A DNA stretch of 37,318 nt from Rickettsiales bacterium (GCA_002402195.1 NVVL01000050.1:1-37318); one strand, 5' to 3'; positions 23,532 to 32,227 are shown, counted from the stretch's first letter. The notes: a model not told the origin generated them from the sequence alone. Made by a program: numbers and translations.

Positions 23532-24637
23532 TGGCTAGATTCAACCCATTGGCTGATTTTGCTGGCGGCAAGTCCAGCGCTTTAGGGATTAAATCTCAAG
23601 AGCAAGGCATTGCTAGAGAGGCAGCGGCAGCACCAGTAAGAAACCAACTTGCACAGATTCAATTGCAGCAAGCGCAGACGGGGCAGCGGCGAGAGGGGCA
23701 GCAATTCGATCAAGAGCAAGCTCTAAGGCGGATCAAGCTATTAAACCAGGGCGCTAAGGCTATAGGCGCTACAGATCCTTCTCAGTGGCAGCAAGCCATC
23801 CCTAGAGTAGTGCAGTTTCTAGGCGCTCAAGGCGTTGATGCTCAAGAGCTGGCTCAAGGCGTTACGCCTGAATCCTTAACTAGCTTTATTGCCCAGACTG
23901 ATGAGTTTCTAAGAGACCCTAGCAAGCTAACCTCAGCGCAAAAAGAATTCGCTAGCCTGACAGAGGGGTTCTCACCAGAAGACAAGATCAAGACTAGACG
24001 AGTAAAGGCGGGGATTGACCCTAGGGCGGTTGGGTCTGCTATTCAAACTATCTCGGCAAAAAACATGGCTGCTGATATCGCGAAGACTGAAGGCACCATT
24101 GCCGAGGGGAAAGAGTTTGGCAAATTAACAGGCTCATCTAGGGCTAAAGCTATTGATTCAGGTTTTGATAAAATACAGTCCATTAGTAAGAATATTGACA
24201 ACATAAATAAAGCAATAGAAGAGATTGATGCGGGGGCAAGTACGGGCGCCATAGAAAGCCGGTTCTTTCCGTCAATTAGGGCGTCAACTGTTGCCTTAGA
24301 ACAGATACAAAGTGAGTTAGCTCTTGATGTTGTCGGCGCTACCACGTTTGGAGCTTTAAGTAAGGGCGAGTTAGACCTAGCTAAAGAGGTTGCTTTGCCT
24401 ACAAAGTTAGAACCTGCCGAGCTAAAAAAGTTCCTTGTCGATAAAAAATCAGCTCAAGAGAAATTAATGGCCTATTACCAAGAACAGATAGATTTTATCG
24501 ACCAAGGAGGAACTAAGGCTGGGTTTTTAAGATCAAAGGAGAGGGGGGTATCGACAGGTCAAGAAGGACAAATAATGGTCGATGCCCAAGGCAACAGGGC
24601 AAGGGTATTTAAAGACGGCACTTTTGAGGAGCTATAA
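23531..24637 (+). CDS. Ejection protein, P22 gp20-like position
   Basis: 368 residues, helical, Gln/Ala/Glu/Lys-rich, with a repeated coiled-coil pattern (QLAQIQLQQAQTGQRREGQQ) and a long helix in the second half. It begins in a TAATG overlap with the previous stop. Place and composition match the second P22 ejection protein (gp20), but the sequence itself is not clearly related as far as I can see. Probably ejected with DNA. Confidence 0.65.
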   Translation: MARFNPLADFAGGKSSALGIKSQEQGIAREAAAAPVRNQLAQIQLQQAQTGQRREGQQFDQEQALRRIKLLNQGAKAIGATDPSQWQQAIPRVVQFLGAQGVDAQELAQGVTPESLTSFIAQTDEFLRDPSKLTSAQKEFASLTEGFSPEDKIKTRRVKAGIDPRAVGSAIQTISAKNMAADIAKTEGTIAEGKEFGKLTGSSRAKAIDSGFDKIQSISKNIDNINKAIEEIDAGASTGAIESRFFPSIRASTVALEQIQSELALDVVGATTFGALSKGELDLAKEVALPTKLEPAELKKFLVDKKSAQEKLMAYYQEQIDFIDQGGTKAGFLRSKERGVSTGQEGQIMVDAQGNRARVFKDGTFEEL

Positions 24638-24639
24638 AA

Positions 24640-26565
24640 ATGGCTTTTGATCTATCAACTGCTAAACCAGTAAAAAGGCGGTTTGATTTAAGCACCGCTA
24701 GCCCTGTTGTTGGTGCTATTGACTTAGAGGCGTTTGATCCTGCAGGTGAGAGCGTTCCCAGTGGAGAGGCAAGGCCAGAATTTATAGGTTCAGGCGTTTT
24801 AGAGCCTATAGCCGCGATTGGTAGCGGTGCTTTAGCGTCGGTCGCTGGCGGTCTAGCGGGGTTAGGGGCTGAGTTAACACCAGGGGCAGAGCCAGGTGTA
24901 GGCGGTGATGTTGTAAGGCAATTTCAAGAGGCCGCTTTTCAGCCCAAAACTAGGGCGGGTCAAGAGGGGTTAGAAAATGTCGGCAATGTTATCCAAAGCA
25001 TGGTAGACAGGTTTAATGTCCCCGCGTCCGGCATAGGGGCGTTATTAGAGCTAGTTAGCGGCCAAGGGCTAGATCAAGCCGTACAGACTATAGAGGGCAT
25101 TCAAGCGCAAGGCGTAGGGCCTACAGTTGCAGAGCGAACTTTTCAACAGACAGGAAGCCCGTTAGCGGCGGCTACGGCAGGCACCATACCTGATTTGGTG
25201 GGTGCAATATTAGGCACCAAGGGTGCAGGGCAAGCGCTTAAAACGCCTCAAGCCCAAGCGATAGGGCGAGAAATCCAAGCCGTTCCAGAGACAGCAAAGC
25301 AAGTAGTTGAAGGTGTGGCAGGTCTACAGAGACCGGCAACTAGAGAGCTTGCAAGAGAGATCCAGGCAGGCACAGCAGATCCAGCGGCGGCAAGAGTTGA
25401 GCTAAAACCATTAAGGACTTTTGAGGGCGAGCCAACAGGCATAGAGCGGTTCTTTGATACTAGAGGGCCTAAGATACAAAAAGACTCTTTAGCGGCTCAA
25501 GCGGTCAAGCAAGGCTTTGATGAGGGCGTTATCCAGCCTTTAAAGCAGGCATCCAGAACGGACAAGAAGGTTATGTCTAGGATGGCTGAAGTGGCGGAAA
25601 GGATATCTAAGGATAAGCTTTTTGGTATGAAAAATAGGCCAGGTGATCTAGCTGGTGACGTGCTAATGAATAAAGTTAGGGCTGTACGTGACGCGAATAA
25701 GAGAGCTGGAAAAGCGATAGGGATTGAGGCTAGAAAGCTGAGGGGTGAGAAAGTTAATGTTGCTAATGCAGGTGATAAGTTTTTGGAAGACTTAGACGGT
25801 ATTGGTATTAAGTTGGGTGATGATGGCAAGCTTGATTTTACAGGTTCAATAATAGAATTTCAGGGTGGGCCTAAAAGCACTATTAGAAATATATTTAAAC
25901 GTATTGGCGATATAGAAAACCCAACAGCGCACGATGTGCATGAGCTGAAATTATTAATAGATAGTGAAGTCACCTATGGCAAGGGACTAAAAGGTCTAGC
26001 AGGAAAGGCAGAACGCATCCTAAAGGACTACAGAAACAACCTTGATGTCATTCTTGATGAAAGCTTTACAGATTATAATAATGCTAACGTGGCTTATTCA
26101 GAAACGATTAAAGCCCTTGATGCCCTTCAAGATGTTGCTGGAAAGAAAATGAACCTTTTAGGAAAGAATGCTGATAAGTCTACAGGGACTTTAATGCGCC
26201 GCTTAATGAGTAATGCTCAGTCACGTATTAGGCTCCTTGATGCTATCGAAGACATAGAGGAAGCCGTTAAAAAGCATGGCGGCAGTGATCTATTAAGAAT
26301 CGAGGGCAAAGCAGGCAAGGCTGATAATTTACAAATGCTAGTGTTATTTGCCGATGAGCTAGATAATGTTTTTGGCCCTGCTGCTAGAACATCACTTCAA
26401 GGCCAATTTGACCAAGCCCTTCAACAAGGCGTTAGGGCAGGGACCACTAAAGCAGGAGCGCTTGATCTTGGGGTAAGCATAGTAGGCAAAGGAATAGAAA
26501 AGCTTAGGCGTATTAACAAGCCAAGGGCATTCAAAGCAATCAAAGAATTACTTAAGGAGCCCTAA
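24640..26565 (+). CDS. Ejection protein, P22 gp16-like position
   Basis: 641 residues. The N-terminus has two copies of a short 'FDLSTA-PV' motif (about residues 3-23), then a Gly/Ala-rich helical region and a long Lys/Glu-rich helical C-terminal half (RAVRDANKRAGKAIGIEARK). P22 gp16 (609 residues) is similar in size and lies in the same order before the tailspike. The duplicated N-terminal motif could be a docking signal to the portal or scaffold. Confidence 0.65.
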   Translation: MAFDLSTAKPVKRRFDLSTASPVVGAIDLEAFDPAGESVPSGEARPEFIGSGVLEPIAAIGSGALASVAGGLAGLGAELTPGAEPGVGGDVVRQFQEAAFQPKTRAGQEGLENVGNVIQSMVDRFNVPASGIGALLELVSGQGLDQAVQTIEGIQAQGVGPTVAERTFQQTGSPLAAATAGTIPDLVGAILGTKGAGQALKTPQAQAIGREIQAVPETAKQVVEGVAGLQRPATRELAREIQAGTADPAAARVELKPLRTFEGEPTGIERFFDTRGPKIQKDSLAAQAVKQGFDEGVIQPLKQASRTDKKVMSRMAEVAERISKDKLFGMKNRPGDLAGDVLMNKVRAVRDANKRAGKAIGIEARKLRGEKVNVANAGDKFLEDLDGIGIKLGDDGKLDFTGSIIEFQGGPKSTIRNIFKRIGDIENPTAHDVHELKLLIDSEVTYGKGLKGLAGKAERILKDYRNNLDVILDESFTDYNNANVAYSETIKALDALQDVAGKKMNLLGKNADKSTGTLMRRLMSNAQSRIRLLDAIEDIEEAVKKHGGSDLLRIEGKAGKADNLQMLVLFADELDNVFGPAARTSLQGQFDQALQQGVRAGTTKAGALDLGVSIVGKGIEKLRRINKPRAFKAIKELLKEP

Positions 26566-28742
26566 TGGCTAATCAAAAAATGAGTGAAGTCCCAAACCCT
26601 ATTATCGTTGATGCAGCGGGTACGGCGGGTAGTGGGTATGTTTTAAAAGCCTATGATGTCGGGACAACAGACTCTAAAAGTATCACTATCGATGCGGATG
26701 CAACCTCGCCTCAAACCTCTGTCACCGCTAATTCAAATGGTGTTTGGGAGGTTTCAGGAAATGAGATAGTGCCTCACATTAACGGCGTTTATAAATGGGG
26801 TATCTTTGCTAATGCGACGGATGCTACGGCTAACACGCCTTTTTACATGGGGCCGTTTGACAGTATCCAAGGAAGTGCCTCAACTAATAATTGGTTCTTT
26901 GCTGAGAACTATTCTACTTTTGCTTTGGCTGTAGCGGCGGCGGCAGGCAAGACTTTATTTATCTCTTCTGTCATCGCGCCAGGGGCTACAGAGACCGTTG
27001 CGGGTCTTACCATTGTTATTCTAGAGGCTGGGGCGATAAACCCCACTACAGGCATTACGATCACTTTAAATTGTACTGTTCACAATTGGTCACAATCACA
27101 AACTGTCTTTGGTGGTGCGGGAACGATTGCAGGGTGGCACAACTTAGTGTTAGGGCCAGAGGCGGGAGCAGCGTTAACTACTCCCGTATTTGCGGGTCAT
27201 AACACAATGATAGGCGCGTATGCTGGGCAGAATACAACGACCTCTAGGGATAATACTTTTATTGGTTATGAGTGTGGTAAAGCGCACATAGCGGATGCCT
27301 CAAGTTTTGGAGGGAACACGGCGGTAGGGGCTAATTGTTTTGATGTTAATACTACTGGCTACCAGAATACAGCGATAGGTAATACGGCGCTTGATGACAA
27401 TGTGACAGGTAATTTCAATACAGCTGTAGGGTATGGAGCGTTACAGAAAAACCTTCTTAGCAATAATACAGCCGTTGGTATTCAAGCGCTTTATTTAGGC
27501 AATAACAATGATGACGCTACGGGTATAGGCATGTTTGCCCTGGCCAATTGTACAGCCACCACAACCAAAAATACAGCAATAGGCTTTAGTGCTGCGCTAA
27601 ACTTCGGTAAGGCTTCAGACGGCTATTTAGGGGGAGATACTAACTTGTTTTGTGGCGCTCAAGCTGGACTTGCCTCAAGAGAAGGAAACAGAAATACATT
27701 TGTCGGTGGGGCCTCTGCTACTCACGGGGCAACCACTGACATGACCGGGGATGATAATACCTTTGTTGGTGCGGTCTCTGGCGATCTTAATATTGTGGAT
27801 GGCGATAAAAGCACTATTCTAGGCGCTTATTCTGATGTGCCTATATTGATTACAGGTCAGACCACCAGCACCACTACGGATAAGCTGGTCGATTCAACAG
27901 AGCACTTTACAACGAATGCTTACGTTGGGCTAACTGTAAAAAACTTGTCTGATACTGAGGTGACAGGAAACCATGATGGCTCAAGCGGGGCTTCTGTATT
28001 GACTGACAGCGGCGAGTCTTGGGGTGTTAATGACTTTCTAGGCAGGATTATCTATAACACGACAGACGGCTCAAGCGGTACAGTAACGGCTAATACTGGA
28101 ACCACAATAACCGCAACGCTGACCGGTGGAACAGAGAACGATTGGGACGCCTCAGATAGCTACACGTTAAGAGTCGGGAGAACGACAGTATCAGCCGTGG
28201 ACTCTGCTACTACATTGTCTTTAAATCATAACATTATGATCACTGGTGAGAATTATGAGATGTTCGATGAGAGCAGTACAGTCTCTCTTTGTGCAGGGGG
28301 TTCGTCTAACGCTCCAAAGCCACGCTTTTATTCACCTTCGGATGGATCGGCAACTATAGGGAAGTTGGGCAGTAGTGGGCGGCTTTATAAAAACTTAAGC
28401 GAATCTGTTACCACGCCAGGGGCTGCCAGCTCTTTTATAATACAAGTCAACATACCTTCGGGGGCCAAAATTATAGGCTGTCAGTTAAAAGTAGACACTG
28501 CTTTAGGGTCAGGGGAAACGTGGTCAGCTGCTTATTCAGGAGGGTCGACTCAATCAATAGTGACGACTGGCCAGGTCATTACAGCAGGGCATATTGTTGA
28601 TACCTTTTTTGATGTGAACGCGGCCACAGATATTGCAAGTGCAGAGGTTGATGTAACGATAACTAGGGACTCAGGTAATTTCACTAGCACAGGGGCCATT
28701 AGAGCTATCGTTCATTACGAGGCGTTCCAGAGTATGAGCTAA
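26565..28742 (+). CDS. Tailspike/tail fiber with P22-like head-binding domain
   Basis: 725 residues. The first ~110 residues (PNPIIVDAAGTAGSGYVLKA, then FANATDATANTPFYMGPF) match the P22 tailspike head-binding domain type. Residues about 200-400 are built from NTA-(I/V)-G repeats (NTAIGNTALDDNVTGNFNTA and variants) that form a repetitive beta fiber. Residues about 438-570 hold two related beta modules nested one inside the other. The C-terminal 155 residues form a beta-domain (EVDVTITRDSGNFTSTGAIR). This is the receptor-binding fiber. The 3' end overlaps the convergent gene at 28705 by 38 bases. Confidence 0.82.
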   Translation: MANQKMSEVPNPIIVDAAGTAGSGYVLKAYDVGTTDSKSITIDADATSPQTSVTANSNGVWEVSGNEIVPHINGVYKWGIFANATDATANTPFYMGPFDSIQGSASTNNWFFAENYSTFALAVAAAAGKTLFISSVIAPGATETVAGLTIVILEAGAINPTTGITITLNCTVHNWSQSQTVFGGAGTIAGWHNLVLGPEAGAALTTPVFAGHNTMIGAYAGQNTTTSRDNTFIGYECGKAHIADASSFGGNTAVGANCFDVNTTGYQNTAIGNTALDDNVTGNFNTAVGYGALQKNLLSNNTAVGIQALYLGNNNDDATGIGMFALANCTATTTKNTAIGFSAALNFGKASDGYLGGDTNLFCGAQAGLASREGNRNTFVGGASATHGATTDMTGDDNTFVGAVSGDLNIVDGDKSTILGAYSDVPILITGQTTSTTTDKLVDSTEHFTTNAYVGLTVKNLSDTEVTGNHDGSSGASVLTDSGESWGVNDFLGRIIYNTTDGSSGTVTANTGTTITATLTGGTENDWDASDSYTLRVGRTTVSAVDSATTLSLNHNIMITGENYEMFDESSTVSLCAGGSSNAPKPRFYSPSDGSATIGKLGSSGRLYKNLSESVTTPGAASSFIIQVNIPSGAKIIGCQLKVDTALGSGETWSAAYSGGSTQSIVTTGQVITAGHIVDTFFDVNAATDIASAEVDVTITRDSGNFTSTGAIRAIVHYEAFQSMS

Positions 28743-28965
28743 GGGTTTTAGCTTGATACAAAAGATTACCATAATACGCCTCACACTTTTGTTTAGTCAC
28801 CGCCACAGCAGCATTTATTAATTTATGTTCCTCTGGCGTCATTACTTGATCGCAAACCCCCTCAATAATTAGGTGGTAGTCTTGAGTTGCTTTCAGGTTA
28901 TCGCCTATGATCACGCAATTATCATGCTCGCCTAATTCTATAAAATTACCTGCGCCTATATTCAT
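28705..28965 (-). CDS. Hypothetical protein, 86 aa
   Basis: Last gene of the minus-strand operon. ATG 28965 follows AAGGAAGAAAA. It reads MNIGAGNFIELGEHDNCVII at the N-terminus; EHKLINAAVAVTKQKCEAYY is a helix. Its 3' end overlaps the convergent tailspike gene by 38 bases, so transcription from both sides would collide here. No terminator is visible. Function unknown. Confidence 0.6.
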   Translation of the reverse strand: MNIGAGNFIELGEHDNCVIIGDNLKATQDYHLIIEGVCDQVMTPEEHKLINAAVAVTKQKCEAYYGNLLYQAKTLSSYSGTPRNER

Positions 28966-28974
28966 TTTTCTTCC

Positions 28975-29169
28975 TTAAAATTTATACCCAATAAAGTCAC
29001 AATTAGGACATTGCACTTCTTGTTTATGTGGATTGGTCAATAAAAGAGTATTGCTCGTTTGTCTGGGGTAGACCATTTCAGTCTTACACCTATCACAGCA
29101 TACCCCAGCTCTAATATCATCAGGGGAGGCGTTGCGTATATCGCAGTTATGTTGGTTAAGTGTTTTCAT
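28975..29169 (-). CDS. Small zinc-ribbon protein, 64 aa
   Basis: 64 residues with CCDRCKTEMVYP and CPNCDF, two C-x2-C pairs about 30 residues apart, the pattern of a zinc ribbon. ATG 29169 shares a base with the SSB gene's stop. The place in the recombination cassette suggests DNA or SSB contact but that is inference. The final FIGYKF is basic and aromatic. Confidence 0.65.
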   Translation of the reverse strand: MKTLNQHNCDIRNASPDDIRAGVCCDRCKTEMVYPRQTSNTLLLTNPHKQEVQCPNCDFIGYKF

Positions 29170-29599
29170 CAGAAAGGCAAATCCTCATCGAAGTCATCAA
29201 TTTGTTTTCCATCATCCACCTGGGTTTGTGGCGGCTGGGCGCTCCTCGTTTGGGTGCTTTCCCCGCTATTGCGGCTATCCAGCATTTGCATATCTCTAAC
29301 GACAATTTCAGTGGTATACCTGTCGTCACCTTTTTGGTCCTGCCATTTAGTCGTTTGCAGCTTCCCCTCAATATAAACTTTCGAGCCCTTCTTTAAATAC
29401 TGGGCCATGACCTCGGCGGTACGTCTAAAGCCGACCGCTCGGTGCCACTCGGTTTTTCGTTCTTCTGACCATTTTTATCTAGCCATTGCTCGCTAGTAGC
29501 TATTGATATGTTGCACACCATATACCCATTGGGCATCGTTTTAGATTCGGGGTCGGCTCCTAACGAGCCCACTATTATTGCTTTGTTTACGCCTTTCAT
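29169..29599 (-). pseudogene. ssb: Single-stranded DNA-binding protein, frameshifted as sequenced
   Basis: The minus strand encodes SSB in two frames: residues from ATG 29599 ([18 protein letters not shown] ... NEK) and then a frame through [20 protein letters not shown] to DDFDEDLPF. The frames join at a run of five A (minus strand; 29453-29457), and one extra A would restore a 143-residue protein with the canonical TEWHR motif. The C-terminal DEDLPF tip, the partner-binding tail of SSBs, is intact. The missing base may be an assembly or sequencing error; a programmed -1 slip on AAA is possible but less likely. SSB coats single-stranded DNA in replication and recombination. Confidence 0.88.
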
Positions 29600-29623
29600 T
29601 CTGAGTGTTCCTTTGTTATTTCT

Positions 29624-30265
29624 TCAATTTGAATAATTACTTTCTAGTATTGTCTCTTTCGTCGTGGCTACAAGCGCCATAAACTGTTCAACCCTTGAGT
29701 CGATCATGTCAAACTCTTTTGTCATATCTGATTTGTTTAACCGATGGATATAAAGTTGCTTATCGGCAGGGAACTCAGAACAGTAGCTAATAAAATCTAA
29801 CCAATCCCTGCCTGTAAATTTTAAATTGCCTATGTACTGCCATCGATAGGCAGGGTCCACATTTTGACGTTTTACTGTTGCAAAGTGGGTGGCGGCAATC
29901 ACTGACTTAATCTCTACTGCACCACTATCTAATACAAGGCCATCAGGAGAACACCCAAGATCTTTTGTTGAAAAGAACCCACCATTGCCTACATCACAAA
30001 AAAACCTCTCCTCGTAAAGCATACGGGCAACGGGCTCTTGTTCGTGGCCTCTTTCGGTGTGCTCATTTGAAAACCCATTAGATTCACATTTGCCGGTTAT
30101 TTGTTGCACTGCAATTTGAGCCGCTAGCCTCTTAGCAGGCTCGCCAAAAGATTTACCAAAGTTAGCCATCACTTTGCCGAGATTAGAGCTAGTCAACCGT
30201 CCACACCTCAATTGAAGCCACTCGTCAGTATTTTGCTCTATATCGTGAAACTCAAACACTGCCAC
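29624..30265 (-). CDS. YqaJ/lambda-exonuclease-type recombination nuclease
   Basis: 213 residues, GTG start at 30265, 14-base overlap with the gene upstream. Motifs in order: TERGHEQEP (70-78), LGCSPDGLV (103-111, catalytic Asp108), AVEIKS (116-121, catalytic Glu118 and Lys120), followed by QYIGNLKFTGRDWLDF. This is the PD-(D/E)xK nuclease core of YqaJ and lambda Exo, which digest one strand of linear DNA to make ends for annealing. It pairs with SSB downstream and NinB and NinG on the other strand; a dedicated annealing protein is not evident unless the neighbour at 30252 is one. Confidence 0.9.
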   Translation of the reverse strand: MAVFEFHDIEQNTDEWLQLRCGRLTSSNLGKVMANFGKSFGEPAKRLAAQIAVQQITGKCESNGFSNEHTERGHEQEPVARMLYEERFFCDVGNGGFFSTKDLGCSPDGLVLDSGAVEIKSVIAATHFATVKRQNVDPAYRWQYIGNLKFTGRDWLDFISYCSEFPADKQLYIHRLNKSDMTKEFDMIDSRVEQFMALVATTKETILESNYSN

Positions 30266-30767
30266 ATTCCTTTACTATCAACGCTTGATTTTCCTCGCTT
30301 ATATGAGCCCTTTTTAAGACGGCCTCAAAGTCACCATCCCTTAGATAGGCATTCTTAGCATTGGTCCACATTTGCCCCTTCTCTGGCGTTATTGTTGCCT
30401 TAGATTCAGCGGGTGGCTGTGGGCTTATTCTTAGACCCTCAACAGTTTCTCTACCAAACCTCACGTTAGGGTCAACATATATCGTTACGCGCACATTGCT
30501 CCAGTCCTCAAGGAAATGGGAGCCTGTTAGATCCTTCATAACCTTAGAGTTGTGAGCGTTTAGTATCATCGGCTTTAGTCTCTCGCCTTTACGCAGCTCT
30601 TGTTCTTCAAAGTAAGCGGTATTAAACGAGTCCTTTGTTTTGTTTGTCGCATCAGATTGCAACCCTACCCTGGATATTGTTAGCACTGTTGGCCCAACAA
30701 TATCAGCACTAGATAGGTACGGCGAATTAAACGCTTTCCTGTAATGTGTTTTCTCTTCCCCTTCCAT
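30252..30767 (-). CDS. Conserved phage protein next to exonuclease, possible ssDNA/annealing partner
   Basis: 171 residues from ATG 30767 (MEGEEKTHYRKAF), chosen for AAGGGGAAGG just upstream; the frame opens earlier. The block AFNSPYLSSADIVGPTVLTI and the later LKPMILNAHNSKVMKDLTGS, then RVTIYVDPNVRFGRETVEGL, recur beside YqaJ-type nucleases in many phages as far as I recall. Such neighbours often act as ssDNA-binding or annealing partners, but I do not know the function. Sequence is soluble and mixed. Confidence 0.6.
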   Translation of the reverse strand: MEGEEKTHYRKAFNSPYLSSADIVGPTVLTISRVGLQSDATNKTKDSFNTAYFEEQELRKGERLKPMILNAHNSKVMKDLTGSHFLEDWSNVRVTIYVDPNVRFGRETVEGLRISPQPPAESKATITPEKGQMWTNAKNAYLRDGDFEAVLKRAHISEENQALIVKECGSV

Positions 30768-30783
30768 AACCTTCCCCTTACTT

Positions 30784-30876
30784 TCACCAATGTTCAATTG
30801 TAGGCCCAACCACAACAATCACTAAAATTACAAATACCATCCCAATTTTACACTTAGCATCGTATGATATTTTCAT
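30784..30876 (-). CDS. 30-aa membrane peptide
   Basis: ATG 30876 overlaps the preceding stop (ATGA). A basic N-terminus (MKISYDAKCKIG) is followed by MVFVILVIVVVGP, a membrane helix. It ends 17 bases before the next gene. Accepted because of coupling and a clear hydrophobic segment. Function unknown. Confidence 0.45.
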   Translation of the reverse strand: MKISYDAKCKIGMVFVILVIVVVGPTIEHW

Positions 30877-31058
30877 TGTTTTAATACTTTTATGAATTCT
30901 GCCCATTTCTCTTGCTTCTCCTTTCTTTGTTGTTCCACCTTAATAAGTGATAGCCCTTCCAAATACATTCCCATCAGCTTGCAATCAAGGTTGATTTGAT
31001 GGCCCACATGTTTATTGTGGATGGCGTTTACTGTGGTCTGGGTTGGGGATACTCTCAT
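30873..31058 (-). CDS. Hypothetical protein, 61 aa
   Basis: 61 residues, ATG 31058 in an ATGA overlap with the previous stop. Ends in a Lys/Glu-rich helix (KVEQQRKEKQEKWAEFIKVL). Family unknown. It sits in the leftward operon upstream of the recombination genes. Confidence 0.55.
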   Translation of the reverse strand: MRVSPTQTTVNAIHNKHVGHQINLDCKLMGMYLEGLSLIKVEQQRKEKQEKWAEFIKVLKQ

Positions 31059-31303
31059 TGCATTATCCTAAACGTGTCTTCCTTTTCGACGTAATCAGAA
31101 AACGTTTGTGTCAGCTTCTTAGCTAATGCGTTAGCGTTATCTGTCGATGGTTGGTTTATGTAGTCTTGAAAATACTCAATGATCTCCAACGTAATAGACT
31201 CACCTATTAGCACCGCGATATCATCACAGTTATCGCTGCCAGGTATCCCGTCAGTCCTGTTAATCATAAAATCAATAAGTGGATTCAATTGTTTGTTTAT
31301 CAT
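31055..31303 (-). CDS. Hypothetical protein, 82 aa
   Basis: 82 residues from ATG 31303 (MINKQLNPLIDFMINRTDGI), chosen because it makes an ATGA overlap with the HTH gene stop; a GTG three codons upstream is possible. It is acidic and helical (TQTFSDYVEKEDTFRIMQ at the end). Family unknown. Confidence 0.55.
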   Translation of the reverse strand: MINKQLNPLIDFMINRTDGIPGSDNCDDIAVLIGESITLEIIEYFQDYINQPSTDNANALAKKLTQTFSDYVEKEDTFRIMQ

Positions 31304-31476
31304 AATACACACACAACTACAGTTTGTTTCTTTACGACACGGCCATCTTCGACCCTGTATTTGTTTCTAATCCAACGCTGAACAGACTGGTACGGTCTAC
31401 CAATGTCGTCTGCAAAAGCCTGTAACGCGCCTCGCTGTGTCCCATACTTTCGCTTGATGTACTCAGGTAACATCAT
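31300..31476 (-). CDS. Small HTH DNA-binding protein (Cro/CI-like)
   Basis: 58 residues starting at ATG 31476 (or the adjacent ATG). RGALQAFADDIGRPYQSVQR, about residues 15-34, has the helix-turn-helix spacing of Cro-type proteins, followed by WIRNKYRVEDGRVVKK, a beta hairpin and basic tail. It is the third gene of a coupled run (TGATG from upstream, ATGA to downstream). It could repress the leftward promoter at 32200 or act on the switch. The target is unknown. Confidence 0.72.
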   Translation of the reverse strand: MMLPEYIKRKYGTQRGALQAFADDIGRPYQSVQRWIRNKYRVEDGRVVKKQTVVVCVL

Positions 31477-31616
31477 TGCAGCGCTTCCAAATAAAATCGA
31501 ATCATATTCAGCTCCACCGTTATTAGTGATTTACATTGACGCTTCTTTAGCAGCTCTATAACTGCTGATCTAACTCTTAATGACAACTTGTGTTTCATGT
31601 ATTCCACATTAAACAT
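31473..31616 (-). CDS. 47-aa basic helical protein
   Basis: ATG 31616 (or ATG 31598 in frame) to TGA overlapping the HTH gene start (TGATG). The sequence (MKHKLSLRVRSAVIELLKKR, then TVELNMIRFYLEALQ) is basic and helical, like a tiny DNA-binding or regulatory protein. Function unknown. Support rests on coupling to the HTH gene. Confidence 0.5.
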   Translation of the reverse strand: MFNVEYMKHKLSLRVRSAVIELLKKRQCKSLITVELNMIRFYLEALQ

Positions 31617-31625
31617 CCTGGTTAA

Positions 31626-31856
31626 TTAAAGTTCTGATAGAGGGTATTTTTTACCAAGAATTACGCTTTTTTCAGCATAAGCTACGACTGATTCTACTGA
31701 TTTATGGAATGATAACGAATTAAAATGCTCTCCTGTCTGATAAAATGTTTCGCATATTCGATCCTTTGATATTTCAAGCACCCCACCATCATCACACACG
31801 TTAAATCCTGCAAACTCTAAGGCTTTTTTTGCTGCATCAAATCGCGTTAAGTCCAT
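31626..31856 (-). CDS. Hypothetical protein, 76 aa
   Basis: 76 residues, ATG 31856 preceded by AAAGGGGAATTGAA. Contains GFNVCDDGGVLEISKDRICE. A small alpha/beta protein by appearance; family unknown. It is the second gene after the promoter at 32200. Confidence 0.55.
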   Translation of the reverse strand: MDLTRFDAAKKALEFAGFNVCDDGGVLEISKDRICETFYQTGEHFNSLSFHKSVESVVAYAEKSVILGKKYPLSEL

Positions 31857-31876
31857 TTCAATTCCCCTTTGTTTAG

Positions 31877-32164
31877 TTAATCTAGAATGTTTGCATCAGC
31901 CCAATCATAATAATCATCGCCCATCAAATCCTCGATTAAATCGTCACAATTAAAAGCGTTTAAGCCCGAATTTTTGTACTTTATAGCAACTGCTTGAAGC
32001 TGATCCAGGCTAGAAATTTTTAGTGCTTTTGTGATATCTTTCTCTAATCTGTCTAATTCGTAAAACCTGTAAAAATTTCTGAGACTATCGTTGTAGCCTA
32101 TATCTACTAACCCGTTTCTTGAATTTATATCAAGTTCTAAAATTTGATTTATAGTGATAGCCAT
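31877..32164 (-). CDS. Hypothetical protein, 95 aa
   Basis: 95 residues, ATG 32164 with AAGGGGAAGGGAA as SD, the first gene behind the promoter at 32200-32227. Acidic at the C-terminus (DDLIEDLMGDDYYDWADAN). The N-terminus (INQILELDINSRNGLVDIGY) is helical. Family unknown. Confidence 0.6.
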   Translation of the reverse strand: MAITINQILELDINSRNGLVDIGYNDSLRNFYRFYELDRLEKDITKALKISSLDQLQAVAIKYKNSGLNAFNCDDLIEDLMGDDYYDWADANILD

Positions 32165-32199
32165 TTCCCTTCCCCTTGTTTTCTCTAGTTGATGTAATC

Positions 32200-32227
32200 A
32201 TTATACATGCTTTGGGGTGTAATACAA
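32200..32227 (-). promoter_or_regulatory. Sigma70-type leftward promoter
   Basis: On the minus strand TTGTAT (plus coordinates 32222-32227) lies 16 bases upstream of a perfect TATAAT (32200-32205). It is about 36 bases before the ATG at 32164 and would transcribe the distal leftward genes including the recombination cassette. No operator-like repeat of the 36.4-kb type is present, so it may be constitutive or controlled by the HTH protein at 31300. Confidence 0.7.

Noticed and set aside
31300..31476. Integrase or excisionase reading of the small HTH gene
   Set aside because: The length and HTH placement could suit an excisionase, but there is no integrase or attachment site anywhere in the window, so a Cro-type reading is simpler.
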